Shown: piece after piece, positions 35,210 through 43,963 of the stretch
How positions within the stretch are numbered: the stretch's first letter is position 1
How the letters are laid out: each line of letters begins with the position of its first letter
DNA from: Thermomicrobium sp. 4228-Ro
GTDB taxonomy: Bacteria > Chloroflexota > Chloroflexia > Thermomicrobiales > Thermomicrobiaceae
NCBI RefSeq assembly: GCF_026241205.1
Contig: NZ_JAPFQM010000001.1
Coordinates: forward strand, 992,001-1,056,000
Direction of reading: 5' to 3'
Length of the DNA stretch: 64,000 nt
Notes under the pieces: model-generated
Database searches by the model: none
The model's input: the letters and a program-made list of their open reading frames with translations, nothing else
Told to the model about the DNA's origin: nothing
Program-made: the position numbers and the translations under genes

Positions 35210-35842
35210 TCACCGGCTCACCCAAACGATGTACACCGCCACGCCGATCAACACGGCGAGCGCGAGAATGAGCGCGATCCGAGCCACGCTGCGCTCGCCG
35301 GCTGGCGCACGCGCATCCGCGCTCGCGGGAGCCGCTCCCGTCACACTGATCTCCGGTACGAGCAACAGCGGCAGCGGCTCGAAAAGGTGCAGGGCAACAG
35401 CTTCCGGCGCAGCTGGCTGACTCCACACTGCCGCGACCGGTGGAAGGACGAACGTCGTTGCAGGTGGGACCGGTTCGACAGAAGGACTTTCCGGCACGCT
35501 CGACTCGCGGAGCCACTCCGGAAGATCGAGATCGCTCAACAGCGCGGGCTCACGGCCTGCCGCTTCCGTCTCCGGCACACGCAACCAGTCAGGCAGTTCC
35601 AGACGACCAGCATCGACTCCAGTCGGCTCCGCTTCACCGAGGCCGAGCGCAGCGAGATCGAGCGGCAGGACAGCACCGCACTGCCGGCAATACGTGTCGT
35701 CGGGCGCGCGCGCAGCACCACACTGCGGGCAGGTGCTCGTGCCGGAGACCTCACGCGGAACGGCCGCGCCACAGGTCGGACAGACCGACTGCTCGTCGCT
35801 CATCCGTTGACCGCACTGCGGGCAATACACACGTGCCCCCAT
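35210..35842 (-). CDS. Double zinc-ribbon protein with C-terminal membrane helix
   Basis: 210 residues from ATG at 35842. The N-terminal ~60 residues hold two zinc ribbons with four C-x-x-C pairs (CPQCGQRM, CPTCGAAV; CPQCGAAR, CRQCGAVL). An acidic, Pro-rich linker contains two similar LPDWLR / LPEWLRES motifs. The C-terminus is a single membrane helix (IALILALAVLIGVAVYIVWV). It looks like a tail-anchored zinc-ribbon protein of the double-zinc-ribbon class. It is the first gene of the set with the MutL-like gene (38 bp downstream). Confidence 0.7.
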   Translation of the reverse strand: MGARVYCPQCGQRMSDEQSVCPTCGAAVPREVSGTSTCPQCGAARAPDDTYCRQCGAVLPLDLAALGLGEAEPTGVDAGRLELPDWLRVPETEAAGREPALLSDLDLPEWLRESSVPESPSVEPVPPATTFVLPPVAAVWSQPAAPEAVALHLFEPLPLLLVPEISVTGAAPASADARAPAGERSVARIALILALAVLIGVAVYIVWVSR

Positions 35843-35906
35843 TGTGCTCGACGCCCTCAGCGCCAGTGTAGCACTCATCCGCGCTCGAACAGGGTACCAG
35901 AAAGTC

Positions 35907-36371
35907 CTAGTCTTCTCCTGTGCCGCGGAGTTCGGCGCTGTCGAGCCAGATCGTCACCGGGCCGTCGTTGACCAGCTCGACGTCCATATGGGCCCCGAAC
36001 ACACCTGTCTCGACCGGGACGCCGAGCTGACGCAGGGCATCGGCGAACGCATCGACGAGCGGCCGTGCCTCCTCCGGCGCAGCGGCTTCGACGAAGCTCG
36101 GTCGGCGCCCCTTGCGCACGTCGGCGTAGAGCGTGAACTGCGACACGACGAGCGCTTGCCCGCCGACGTCGAGGACGGAGCGGTTCATCTTGCCAGCCTC
36201 GTCCTCGAAGATGCGCAGGTTGGCGACCTTTTGCGCCATCCATTCGGCCGTCGCCTGGTCGTCACCGCGACGGATGCCGACCAGCAGCAGCAGCCCTGGC
36301 CCGATCGCCCCGACGATCTGCCCATCGACCGTCACGCTCGCCCGACTCACCCGCTGGAGCAGGACACGCAC
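35907..36371 (-). CDS. dtd: D-aminoacyl-tRNA deacylase (Dtd)
   Basis: 154 residues; GTG start with AAGGGG upstream. Shows the DTD core: [44 protein letters not shown], and the signature [21 protein letters not shown] with the SQxxLYxD motif. The second signature, normally a Gly-cisPro pair near the C-terminus, is represented by [11 protein letters not shown]. The enzyme removes D-amino acids, and glycine, mis-attached to tRNA. It is the last gene of the five-gene operon with ispF, ispD, the PIN/TRAM gene and the PHP gene. Confidence 0.93.
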   Translation of the reverse strand: MRVLLQRVSRASVTVDGQIVGAIGPGLLLLVGIRRGDDQATAEWMAQKVANLRIFEDEAGKMNRSVLDVGGQALVVSQFTLYADVRKGRRPSFVEAAAPEEARPLVDAFADALRQLGVPVETGVFGAHMDVELVNDGPVTIWLDSAELRGTGED

Positions 36372-36383
36372 CCTCCACCCCTT

Positions 36384-36875
36384 TCAGCTGGTACGCTCGC
36401 TGACTGCTCGAACGGTCGCCACAGCGAGCGCTGCGATCCCCTCACCGCGACCGACGAACCCGAGTCGCTCATTGGTCGTCGCCTTGAGACTCACCGAGGA
36501 GACCGGTAGTTCGAGCGTCACAGCGATCCGCTCGCGCATCCGCTCGCGGTAGGGGGCGATCCGTGGGATCTCCGCGATTACCGTCGCATCGATGAAGACG
36601 ACCTGCCATCCCGCCTCCTGGACGAGCTGGTGAATGATGCGGAGCAGCTCGACGCTCGAGCGATCACGCCAGCGCTCGTCGTCCGACGGGAAATGCACGC
36701 CGAGGTCTCCGAGTCCAGCCGCACCGAGCAACGCATCGCCGATCGCGTGCAAGAGAACGTCGGCATCGGAATGGCCGGATAACCCGATCGTGCTGGGAAT
36801 CTCCACCCCACCGAGGACGAGTCGCCTTCCCGGTACCAGCGGATGCACGTCGTACCCCAGACCGACTCGGATCAT
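36384..36875 (-). CDS. ispF: 2-C-methyl-D-erythritol 2,4-cyclodiphosphate synthase
   Basis: 163 residues. The start overlaps the ispD stop (ATGA). IspF motifs: MIRVGLGYDVHPLVPGR with the DxH metal ligands, LSGHSDADVLLHAIGDALLG with the second His ligand, GDLGVHFPSDD and KATTNERLGFVGRGEGIAA. It forms the cyclic diphosphate in the MEP pathway to isoprenoids. In homologs it is a trimer with zinc at the subunit interface. Length is normal. Together with ispD this gives two consecutive MEP steps in one operon. Confidence 0.96.
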   Translation of the reverse strand: MIRVGLGYDVHPLVPGRRLVLGGVEIPSTIGLSGHSDADVLLHAIGDALLGAAGLGDLGVHFPSDDERWRDRSSVELLRIIHQLVQEAGWQVVFIDATVIAEIPRIAPYRERMRERIAVTLELPVSSVSLKATTNERLGFVGRGEGIAALAVATVRAVSERTS

Positions 36876-37561
36876 CCTCGCCTCCTTCGCTCGAGCAGGA
36901 ATTCAGCGAGCGTGACATCGAGCGGTGTCGTCACTTTCAGGTTCTCGGGATCGCCGGGAAAGACGTACACCGGGAACCCTGCTCGTTCCAGGAGCACGGC
37001 TTCGTCGGTCGCCGCCGCCAGTCCCGTTCCGACACGCCGGTACGCCTCGTGCAACCAGTCCAGGCGGAAGACCTGCGGCGTCTGTGCCGCCACGAGACTC
37101 GCCCGATCCGGGGTGGTCACGACCCGTCCGTCGAGCGCCACCTGCTTGATCGTGTCCACGACCGGGACCGCAGCGACCACCGCCCCGTGCCGCTGCACAG
37201 CCTCGACTGCCCGTCGGATCAACTCCGGTGTCACCAGCGGACGTGCGGCATCGTGCACCAGCACGAAACGCCGATTCGGCTCGAGCGCTTCGACCCCGGC
37301 CCGGACGGAAAGTGCCCGCTCGGCACCCCCGAGAACGATCCGCACCGGCACCGTGAGCCCGAGCGAGCTACAGAGCGCTTCGACTGCTGCACAGTTCGCC
37401 TGGTTCGTCACCACCACGACCGTATCGATGACACCCGACCGATCGAGCGCCTCGAGCACCCAGGCCAGTGCCGGACGCCCAGCCAGCGGAACGAGCGCCT
37501 TGTCCCGACCGCCGAGACGCTGGCCACGCCCGGCGGCTGGCACCACCGCACCGCAGCTCAT
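36872..37561 (-). CDS. ispD: 2-C-methyl-D-erythritol 4-phosphate cytidylyltransferase
   Basis: 229 residues, overlapping the PIN/TRAM gene's stop and the ispF start. The nucleotidyltransferase motif is present as VVPAAGRGQRLGGRDKALVPLAGRP, with VLVHDAARPLVTPELI, VPVVDTIKQV, AAQTPQVFRLDWL, ATDEAVLLERAG and PGDPENLKVTTPLD. It couples CTP to methylerythritol phosphate, the step before IspE. Both IspD and IspF are complete and of normal length. Confidence 0.95.
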   Translation of the reverse strand: MSCGAVVPAAGRGQRLGGRDKALVPLAGRPALAWVLEALDRSGVIDTVVVVTNQANCAAVEALCSSLGLTVPVRIVLGGAERALSVRAGVEALEPNRRFVLVHDAARPLVTPELIRRAVEAVQRHGAVVAAVPVVDTIKQVALDGRVVTTPDRASLVAAQTPQVFRLDWLHEAYRRVGTGLAAATDEAVLLERAGFPVYVFPGDPENLKVTTPLDVTLAEFLLERRRRG

Positions 37562-38721
37562 CGTGCTCCACCTCGATCGACGAGATGGGCGAAGATCAGG
37601 CGCCCTCCTGCAGTCTGGAGCGTCCGCGTGACCTCGACCGTGACATCCTCGCCGATGGAGTCGCGTGCGCGCTCCACGATCACGAGCGTTCCATCGTCCA
37701 AATAGCCGACGGCCTGACCGGCTTCGCGACCTTCCCCGACCAGTCGAAGCGTCAAGCGATCACCGGCATGAACTGGACTGCGCAGGGCTTCGGCCAGCTG
37801 GTTCGGATTGAGGACGACGATGCCGCGAACACGCGCGAGGTCGGCCAGCTGTTGGTCACAAGTCAGAAGCTTGCCGCCGAACTCGCTACCGCATGCGATG
37901 ACCGCGTCGTCAGCGGTCCGGTGCGGAACCGAACCCGGAACGACCTCCAGCCGGGCACCGAGATCGTCCCGCAGGCGGCGGAGGAGATCGAGACCGCGTC
38001 GCCCGCGCGCGCGCCGTGACGGATCGCTGTGCTCGGCAAGCAGCTGCAGCTCGCGGAGGACTTCTTCGGGTACCAGCACCCGACCATCGAGGAAACCGAG
38101 GCGAAACAGATCGCGCACTCGTCCATCGATGAGGACACTCGTATCCAGGACCAGCACTGGCCCGTCCGCCGGTGCGCGTCGCCGGAAGAGCGACAGGATT
38201 TCGCCTTGCTTGGTATGCGCGACCGACGCGCCGATCAGCGTCAGCAAGGCCGCAACGACTGACGGCACGAGCTGCCCAGCGGGTCGAGGCAGGAGCGCCA
38301 GCGGCCAGGCCAGCACCAGGCCGAGCAGCGCACCGACGAACGCGCCCGAGCAGCTGACGAGGAGTGCCTCGATCGTCAAGCGCCGCAAGCGACCGACCAC
38401 GGCATCCACGAGATCGAACACGATATAGGGTGTCACGAGAAAGCCTAGACCAGCCAGGACAGCGGCGAGAAAGAGTTGGGAGGCAGCGACGAGTTCCGGC
38501 CGGGCAGCCAGCGCACCGCCGAACGACCAGCCGACGAGCGCTCCGATGAAGAGCCCACCGTACCGGAGCAATCGGCCGAACGGCGAACCGGCTCGCTCGA
38601 GGCGTACCTGTCGCCGGTTGCTCGGCGGCTGCGATCGTGCCTCGTGCGGTTCGACGACTCGTGCTGTCTCACGGGAAGAATCGGCCACCGGCATCTCGCT
38701 GTGCCACTCGTCGAGTACCAC
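37558..38721 (-). CDS. YacL-like membrane PIN/TRAM-domain RNase
   Basis: 387 residues from GTG at 38721; the ATG at 38694 is an alternative. After a charged N-terminus come four hydrophobic segments (~52-150, GLFIGALVGWSFGGALA, LFLAAVLAGLGFLVTPYIVF, LLVSCSGAFVGALLGLVLAW, VVAALLTLIGASVA). Then a PIN nuclease domain (VLDTSVLIDGRVRDLFRLGF, PHRTADDAVIACG, LLTCDQQLADLARVRGI) and a TRAM domain (GDRLTLRLVGEGREAGQAVG). This order is the YacL architecture found beside ispD/ispF in Bacillus. It probably cleaves RNA at the membrane; the target is unknown. Confidence 0.88.
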   Translation of the reverse strand: MVLDEWHSEMPVADSSRETARVVEPHEARSQPPSNRRQVRLERAGSPFGRLLRYGGLFIGALVGWSFGGALAARPELVAASQLFLAAVLAGLGFLVTPYIVFDLVDAVVGRLRRLTIEALLVSCSGAFVGALLGLVLAWPLALLPRPAGQLVPSVVAALLTLIGASVAHTKQGEILSLFRRRAPADGPVLVLDTSVLIDGRVRDLFRLGFLDGRVLVPEEVLRELQLLAEHSDPSRRARGRRGLDLLRRLRDDLGARLEVVPGSVPHRTADDAVIACGSEFGGKLLTCDQQLADLARVRGIVVLNPNQLAEALRSPVHAGDRLTLRLVGEGREAGQAVGYLDDGTLVIVERARDSIGEDVTVEVTRTLQTAGGRLIFAHLVDRGGAR

Positions 38722-38727
38722 GGCCCT

Positions 38728-39585
38728 TCACTGGAGAGGCAGTGTAGCAGGACGATCACCGTCACGACGAGCACATGCCACGAGTGCCTCCACAACTGCC
38801 GGTGGGACATCGACGGCACCGAGCTCGCGACCAGCGCGGAATCCTGGGCCGTGATAGTCGCTGCCACCTGTCGCGATCAGGCCGTAGCGCTCGGCGAGCG
38901 CGGCGAGGTCGCGCTGCTGGTCCGGCGAGTATTCGCCGTACCAGGCTTCCAACCCAGCCAGACCGGCAGGGATCAGCTCGGCGAGCGCCCCCTCGAGATC
39001 GTCCACGCTCAACGGATGCGCCAGCACGGGCACACCACCAGCCGCGCGCACGATCTCGACCGCCTGCCGCGGGCTGGGATAGCTATGCGGAACATAGGCC
39101 GGGCGGTTGCGACCCAGGTAGCGATCGAACGCTTCGTCGATCGACGACACGTAGCCCTTCACGAGGAGCAACCGCGCTGCGTGGGCACGGGTGATCGTTC
39201 CGCCCTGGGCGATCGCTTCCAGCTCTTCGAGCGAGACCGGGAAGCCGAGCGAACGGAGCTGCTCGATCAAGCGGACCGCACGCTCGCGGCGTGCCGTATG
39301 GAGACGATGGAGATGCCGCGCGAGATCCGGATGCTCCGGATCGATGAAGTACCCGAGCAGATGGAGCTCGCCGCGCTCGACTGCCGTGCTGAGCTCGATC
39401 CCTGGTACCAGCAGGATCCCGTACTCCTCGGCAGCTCGCTGCGCCTCCGGAATGCCAGCGACCGCATCATGGTCGGTCACCGCGAGCACGCGGATGCCAC
39501 GCTCCGCGGCGAGCTGGACCAGCTCGCGCGGTGCAAAGAGTCCATCGGACGCCGTCGTGTGCGTGTGGAGGTCGACCGTTCCCAT
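38728..39585 (-). CDS. PHP-domain phosphoesterase (RNase AM / YciV-like)
   Basis: 285 residues. PHP metal motifs: VDLHTHTTASDG, VTDHDAV, LVPGIELST, HLLGYFIDPEHPDL, PVLAHPLSVDD and GGSDYHG. This architecture fits the YciV/TrpH family, whose E. coli member is a 5'-3' exoribonuclease acting on 5'-phosphates of short RNAs and also hydrolyses pAp. It is the first gene of a tight minus-strand set ending in dtd (gaps of 6, -4, -4 and 12 bp). The start lacks an obvious ribosome binding site. Exact substrate is not shown by the sequence. Confidence 0.88.
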   Translation of the reverse strand: MGTVDLHTHTTASDGLFAPRELVQLAAERGIRVLAVTDHDAVAGIPEAQRAAEEYGILLVPGIELSTAVERGELHLLGYFIDPEHPDLARHLHRLHTARRERAVRLIEQLRSLGFPVSLEELEAIAQGGTITRAHAARLLLVKGYVSSIDEAFDRYLGRNRPAYVPHSYPSPRQAVEIVRAAGGVPVLAHPLSVDDLEGALAELIPAGLAGLEAWYGEYSPDQQRDLAALAERYGLIATGGSDYHGPGFRAGRELGAVDVPPAVVEALVACARRDGDRPATLPLQ

Positions 39586-39608
39586 CGCACGAGAGTGGGA
39601 GAAAGAAC

Positions 39609-39636
39609 GAGCCCCCGGTCAGCTGACCGGGGGCTC
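39609..39636 (-). terminator. Intrinsic terminator of spoVS
   Basis: A 28-nt perfect palindrome GAGCCCCCGGTCAG / CTGACCGGGGGCTC, followed on the minus strand by GTTCTTTCT. It lies 8 nt beyond the spoVS stop. Confidence 0.85.
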
Positions 39637-39643
39637 CGAACGT

Positions 39644-40039
39644 TCAGCGCGGCTCGACGATCAAACGGATCGCGGTCCGATCCTCGTTGCCGATCGTGAC
39701 CGTGATGAACGACGGCAGGCAGACCGCATCGATGCCAGATTCAGCGAGGTAATCGCGCGCGATCGCGACCGCCTTGATCGCCTGATTGGCCGCGCCCGCG
39801 CCGATCGCCTGTACCTCGGCTCGACCGACCTCACGGACGACTCCGGCGATCGCACCCGCGACCGCACTCGGCCGCGAGCGGGCCGAGACCTTGAGCACCT
39901 CGCTGCGTCGCCGCTGACCAGTCTTCGCCTGACCCTCCGCGCGCTCTTGCACGTCGTACGCCTCCTCCTCGGGCGGGAAGCTCGCCTCAGCACCGATCTT
40001 AATTTCACGCAAATCGAGCTTGCTGAAGAAGCGCTCCAT
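39644..40039 (-). CDS. spoVS: Stage V sporulation protein S (SpoVS) family, N-terminally extended
   Basis: 131 residues, ATG at 40039 behind GGAGGAG. The C-terminal ~86 residues are SpoVS/Alba-like: EVLKVSARSRPSAVAGAIAG, VQAIGAGAANQAIKAVAIAR, and an end of IDAVCLPSFITVTIG. An N-terminal ~45-residue part (MERFFSKLDLREIKIGAEAS..., charged and Glu-rich) precedes the usual start. SpoVS is found in many non-sporulating bacteria and may bind nucleic acid as a small Alba-type protein. It has its own terminator and lies upstream of the operon starting with the PHP gene. Confidence 0.9.
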   Translation of the reverse strand: MERFFSKLDLREIKIGAEASFPPEEEAYDVQERAEGQAKTGQRRRSEVLKVSARSRPSAVAGAIAGVVREVGRAEVQAIGAGAANQAIKAVAIARDYLAESGIDAVCLPSFITVTIGNEDRTAIRLIVEPR

Positions 40040-40354
40040 CCTGAACTCCTCCGGTAGGTGTGGGTCACTGCCACGCGAGTTGCCGAGCCAGAATCCGAAC
40101 CGAGCAGCGTGTCCGATCCTTTGCGCTGTCCCCCCACTCCTCTCGCTCGGCAGGAACCGATCGCAGCATCGTACAAGCGACCACCGTCGCGACGGCTCAG
40201 CCAGCGGCTGCAGCCGCCTGTAGGCGTACCATACGCTGCACGAGACGTCAATACCGTCGCCGCTTCTCGCCTGCCGCTCCTGCACCGGCACGGACTCCTG
40301 ACGAGAGCAGCTGGTCAGACAAGCACTGGCCGACGACTCCACGCGAGGAAGAAC
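40040..40354. other. Upstream region of spoVS
   Basis: About 315 bp with no supported gene. It should carry the spoVS promoter, with a weak candidate at 40223-40251. Confidence 0.35.
40223..40251 (-). promoter_or_regulatory. Weak candidate promoter of spoVS
   Basis: On the minus strand TTGACG (40246-40251), a 17-nt spacer and TACGCC (40223-40228). The -35 is good and the -10 poor. Confidence 0.3.
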
Positions 40355-40386
40355 GACAGCCGGCGTCCCGTAGGACGCCGGCTGTC
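40355..40386 (-). terminator. Intrinsic terminator of the RNase Y gene
   Basis: A perfect 14-bp stem GACAGCCGGCGTCC / GGACGCCGGCTGTC with a 4-nt loop begins 3 nt after the rny stop, followed on the minus strand by GTTCTTCCTCG. Confidence 0.8.
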
Positions 40387-40389
40387 TCG

Positions 40390-41922
40390 TCAGCGTGCGT
40401 AATCGACCGCGCGCGTTTCGCGGATGACCGTGACCTTGATCTGCCCCGGATAGTCGAGCGTGTCCTGAATCTTCTTCACCACGTCGCGAGCGAGCCGCAA
40501 CGCTCCGTAGTCGTCGATCTGGTCTGGCTTGACCAGGATGCGCACCTCGCGTCCTGCCTGGATCGCGTACGCCTTCTGGACACCGGGGAAGGACGTCGCG
40601 ACGCTCTCGAGCGCTTCCAACCGCTTGATGTAGGCCTCGAGCATCTCGCGCCGCGCGCCCGGCCGCGCCCCGCTGATCGCATCGGCAGCCGCCACGATGA
40701 AGGCTTCGACGGTTCGCGGCTCTTCCTCACCGTGGTGCGCAGCGATCGCGTGCACGATCTTGGCGGAGCGACCCAGGCGCCGCGCGATGTCGGCACCGAT
40801 CAGCGCGTGCGGCCCTTCGACCTCGTGGTCGACCGCCTTGCCAATATCGTGGAGCAGCCCCGCCGTCTTGGCGACGTTGACATCAGCACCCAGCTCAGCA
40901 GCCAAGGCTCCGGCGATCAAAGCCACCTCGATCGAGTGCTGCAGCACGTTCTGCCCGTAACTGGTGCGGAACCGGAGCCGGCCGAGCAGGCGAATCAAGT
41001 CCGGATGCAGTCCCTGCACGCCAGCCTCGAGCGCAGCCCGCTCCCCCTCTTCCCAGATGATCTGCTCGACTTCTTGCCGCGTCTTTTCGACGACTTCTTC
41101 GATCCGCGCTGGGTGGATCCGACCGTCCTGGATGAGCTTGAGGAGCGCCCGCCGGGCGATCTCCCGTCGCACCGGATCGAACGACGAGAGCGTGACCGCT
41201 TCCGGCGTATCGTCGACGATGAGATCGACGCCGGTCGCCTGCTCGAGCGCGCGGATATTGCGCCCCTCGCGACCGATGATGCGCCCCTTCATGTCGTCGC
41301 TGGGGAGCTGAACGACCGTGACCGTTGCTTCCGCAACGTACTCGGAGGCGATACGCTGGATCGCCGTCGCGAGGATCATCCGGGCACGCTGCTGCGCCTC
41401 CTCGCGCACCTGCTGCTCGAGCTCCCGCACCTGGCGATTGAGGATCTCTCGTGCTTCCTCGGTCGCCTGCTGGATCACCAGCTGCCGAGCTTCCTCGAGC
41501 GACAGCTGCGCGACGCGCTGAAGTTCTGCCTGCCGCTCTTGCTCGAGTCGTGCGATCTCCTCCAGGCGCTCTTCGATTTCCTTCTCGCGAGCCTGAATCC
41601 TCCGCTCGCGCTTCTCGAGGTTTTCCAACCGGCGGTCGAGCTGCTCCTCCTTGGCCTGAAGCCGTCGTTCCATTCGTTCGACTTGCTGGCGGCGCTGTTG
41701 GTACTCCTGCTCGAGTTCCTCACGCAGCTTGAGCGCCGCGTCCTTCGCCTCCAGGAGGATCTCCCGTTGTCGTGCCTCCGCCTCCTCCAGGAGTCGCCGG
41801 ACTTCGTCCCCGGTCGCGCGCAGGCGCGAGCGTGCCGCTCTCTGCAAATACACGTACGTCCCAATCATCGCGGCGATCGCGGTCACCACGACAGCCGCGG
41901 CGACGATCAACACCGTTTCCAT
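40390..41922 (-). CDS. rny: Ribonuclease Y
   Basis: 510 residues, a normal length. One N-terminal membrane helix ([21 protein letters not shown]) is followed by a long charged coiled coil (~30-195, many [15 protein letters not shown] heptads). Then a KH domain ([22 protein letters not shown]) and an HD domain ([35 protein letters not shown] with the H-D metal pair, [19 protein letters not shown]). RNase Y is a membrane-anchored endonuclease that starts mRNA decay in many bacteria lacking RNase E. It is monocistronic here: terminator behind it, divergent gene ahead. Confidence 0.96.
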   Translation of the reverse strand: METVLIVAAAVVVTAIAAMIGTYVYLQRAARSRLRATGDEVRRLLEEAEARQREILLEAKDAALKLREELEQEYQQRRQQVERMERRLQAKEEQLDRRLENLEKRERRIQAREKEIEERLEEIARLEQERQAELQRVAQLSLEEARQLVIQQATEEAREILNRQVRELEQQVREEAQQRARMILATAIQRIASEYVAEATVTVVQLPSDDMKGRIIGREGRNIRALEQATGVDLIVDDTPEAVTLSSFDPVRREIARRALLKLIQDGRIHPARIEEVVEKTRQEVEQIIWEEGERAALEAGVQGLHPDLIRLLGRLRFRTSYGQNVLQHSIEVALIAGALAAELGADVNVAKTAGLLHDIGKAVDHEVEGPHALIGADIARRLGRSAKIVHAIAAHHGEEEPRTVEAFIVAAADAISGARPGARREMLEAYIKRLEALESVATSFPGVQKAYAIQAGREVRILVKPDQIDDYGALRLARDVVKKIQDTLDYPGQIKVTVIRETRAVDYAR

Positions 41923-42149
41923 CTCCGCGCCTCTCCTCGATGCTTCGTTTGGTAATGTGCTGCGTCGTCACGCACAATCGCGGACGATCACCAGCATGGC
42001 GGGGGTTGCCCGCCTTCAAGGATACCCCTCAGCCAGAGAACCCGCCAAACCGCTCACTCCACCAGCGATCGGTCGGTCGCGCTCCACCGTTTGGAGCCCG
42101 TTCGCTGCCTTCCCGACGAAGTGCCGCTGTCCGGTCGTGCAGAGTGCCC

Positions 42150-42179
42150 TTGACAGCACCGAACACCCGACCGCAGACT
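42150..42179 (+). promoter_or_regulatory. Candidate promoter of the peptide ABC importer operon
   Basis: TTGACA at 42150-42155, 18-nt spacer, CAGACT at 42174-42179, 36 nt before the ATG. The -35 is perfect and the -10 weak. Confidence 0.45.
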
Positions 42180-42214
42180 AGCCACGTCGGACGAGTCGAC
42201 GAGGAGGAGACACC

Positions 42215-43933
42215 ATGGACGAGCACCGATCGACCTGGCTCTCCGCAGCGCTGCACCGTCGTTCGTTCCTCCGGCTCACTGCTCTCGGTGCCGGAATCGT
42301 CGGTGCAGGGCTGCTCAGCGCCTGCCGGGGCACACCAGCGTCACCGACCCCCTCGGCAGCAACGCCCACGGCACCAGCAGGCACGACTCCGGCTGCGCAA
42401 ACCTCTCCCGCTCCACCCAGCGGGGCCGGTGGTACCTTCGTGATCGCGCGCTTGACCGATACCGTGACACTCGACCCCTCGCGCCAGTACGAACTCACCT
42501 CACCCATCGTCATGGGCGCGTGCTACGAGCGACTGGTCACCATCGATCCACCGGATATCCGAACGGTCCGCCTCCATTTGGCCGAGAAAGTCGATATCAG
42601 CCAGGACGTCACGACCTACACCTTCACGCTCCGCCAGGGCATCCGTTTCGCCTCCGGCAACCCACTGACGTCCGCCGATGTCGTCTTCAGCTTCAACCGC
42701 CTGCGCGAACTCAAGGACAATCCCTCCTGGCTCGCCGATATCATCCAGTCGATGGAGACACCGGACGCGCGCACTGTCCGGATCACGCTCACCGAACCGA
42801 ACGCGGCGTTCCTCGCCATGCTGGTCTCCCCGAACTTCTCGATCCTCGATTCGGCTGTCGTGAAGGAACACGGCGGTACCGACCAGCCGGGCGCTGACAA
42901 GAGCGATAAGGCGACCGAGTGGCTCAACCAGAACTCGGCCGGCTCCGGCCCCTTCGTCCTCAAGGGCTGGGTCAAAGAGCAAGAGATCGTGATGGAGCGA
43001 AACCCGAACTACTGGGGACAGCCCGCCCCGCTCGAGCGCGTGGTCATCCGCCACGTCCCCGATCCGACCACGCAGCGACAGCTTCTGGAAAACGGCGATA
43101 TCGACGCGGCTCACAATCTGGATGCCGACCTCATCGCCGAGGTCGAGCAGGCCGGTACAGCACAGATCGTTCGCGGTGACACGCTCGACACCGAGTACTT
43201 CGCGATGCACACGAGCCCCGAGGTCGGCAAAGAACTCGCCGACAAGCGCGTGCGGCAGGCGATCGCCTACGCCATCGACTACGACGGGATCATCCAGCAG
43301 CTCCTGCGCGGCGCTGCTGTCCGCCCGCCCTCGGTCATCCCCAGCGGACTCCTCGGCGTCGAGGAAGCAGAGAACGCACGGTACCGCACCGATCGCGAGC
43401 GCGCTCGCCAGCTCTTGGCCGAAGCAGGGCTCGCGAACGGCTTTACCCTGACCTTGACCTACAGCAGTGGCGGCACCGAGGTGGGCGGCGTCTCGTCCGA
43501 GGTCCTCGCCAGCAAGATCGCTGACGACCTGAGCAAGGTCGGTATCCGCGTGACGCTCGACCCCCGTGCACCGGACGTCCGGCTCGCGGACTATCGAGCA
43601 GGGAAGCTCCAGAGCACGATCTCCGGCTGGACACCCGACTTCCTCGATCCGCACGGTTGGGCGATCCCCTTCGGTGTGCCCGGCGAGGCTGCAGCACGTC
43701 GTGTCGCCTACAACAACGCGCAAGTCGCCGATCTCTTCCAACGTGCCGCACGCACGGCCGATCCGCAGGAACGCGCGCGGCTCTACGCCGAAGGGCAGCG
43801 GCTCCTCAACGAGGATGCACCCTTCCTCTGTCTCTACCAGCCCAAGGCACAGATCGCTGTCGGTAAGACCGTGCAAGGGTACGTCTTCGATCCAGTTATC
43901 GGTGTCGACCTGAGCAAGGTGCGGAAGGGCTGA
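42215..43933 (+). CDS. Peptide/nickel-type ABC transporter substrate-binding lipoprotein
   Basis: 572 residues, ATG after GAGGAGG. The N-terminus has a Tat-type motif (HRRSFLRLTALGAG) and a lipobox (LLSACRG, Cys ~37), so it is probably folded in the cytoplasm, exported by Tat and lipid-anchored. A Thr/Pro/Ala-rich linker follows. The body is SBP_bac_5 type: RLTDTVTLDPSRQYELTS, CYERLVTIDPPD, LRQGIRFASGNPLTSADVVFSF, SGPFVLKGWVKEQEIVMERNPNYWG, AIAYAIDYDGIIQQLLRG, ADYRAGKLQSTISGWTPDFLDP. It captures peptides or similar solutes for the permeases in the next two genes. Exact ligand unknown. Confidence 0.92.
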   Translation: MDEHRSTWLSAALHRRSFLRLTALGAGIVGAGLLSACRGTPASPTPSAATPTAPAGTTPAAQTSPAPPSGAGGTFVIARLTDTVTLDPSRQYELTSPIVMGACYERLVTIDPPDIRTVRLHLAEKVDISQDVTTYTFTLRQGIRFASGNPLTSADVVFSFNRLRELKDNPSWLADIIQSMETPDARTVRITLTEPNAAFLAMLVSPNFSILDSAVVKEHGGTDQPGADKSDKATEWLNQNSAGSGPFVLKGWVKEQEIVMERNPNYWGQPAPLERVVIRHVPDPTTQRQLLENGDIDAAHNLDADLIAEVEQAGTAQIVRGDTLDTEYFAMHTSPEVGKELADKRVRQAIAYAIDYDGIIQQLLRGAAVRPPSVIPSGLLGVEEAENARYRTDRERARQLLAEAGLANGFTLTLTYSSGGTEVGGVSSEVLASKIADDLSKVGIRVTLDPRAPDVRLADYRAGKLQSTISGWTPDFLDPHGWAIPFGVPGEAAARRVAYNNAQVADLFQRAARTADPQERARLYAEGQRLLNEDAPFLCLYQPKAQIAVGKTVQGYVFDPVIGVDLSKVRKG

Positions 43934-43963
43934 TCGCCAGGAGGGACAGCGAGGAGCGCGAGC

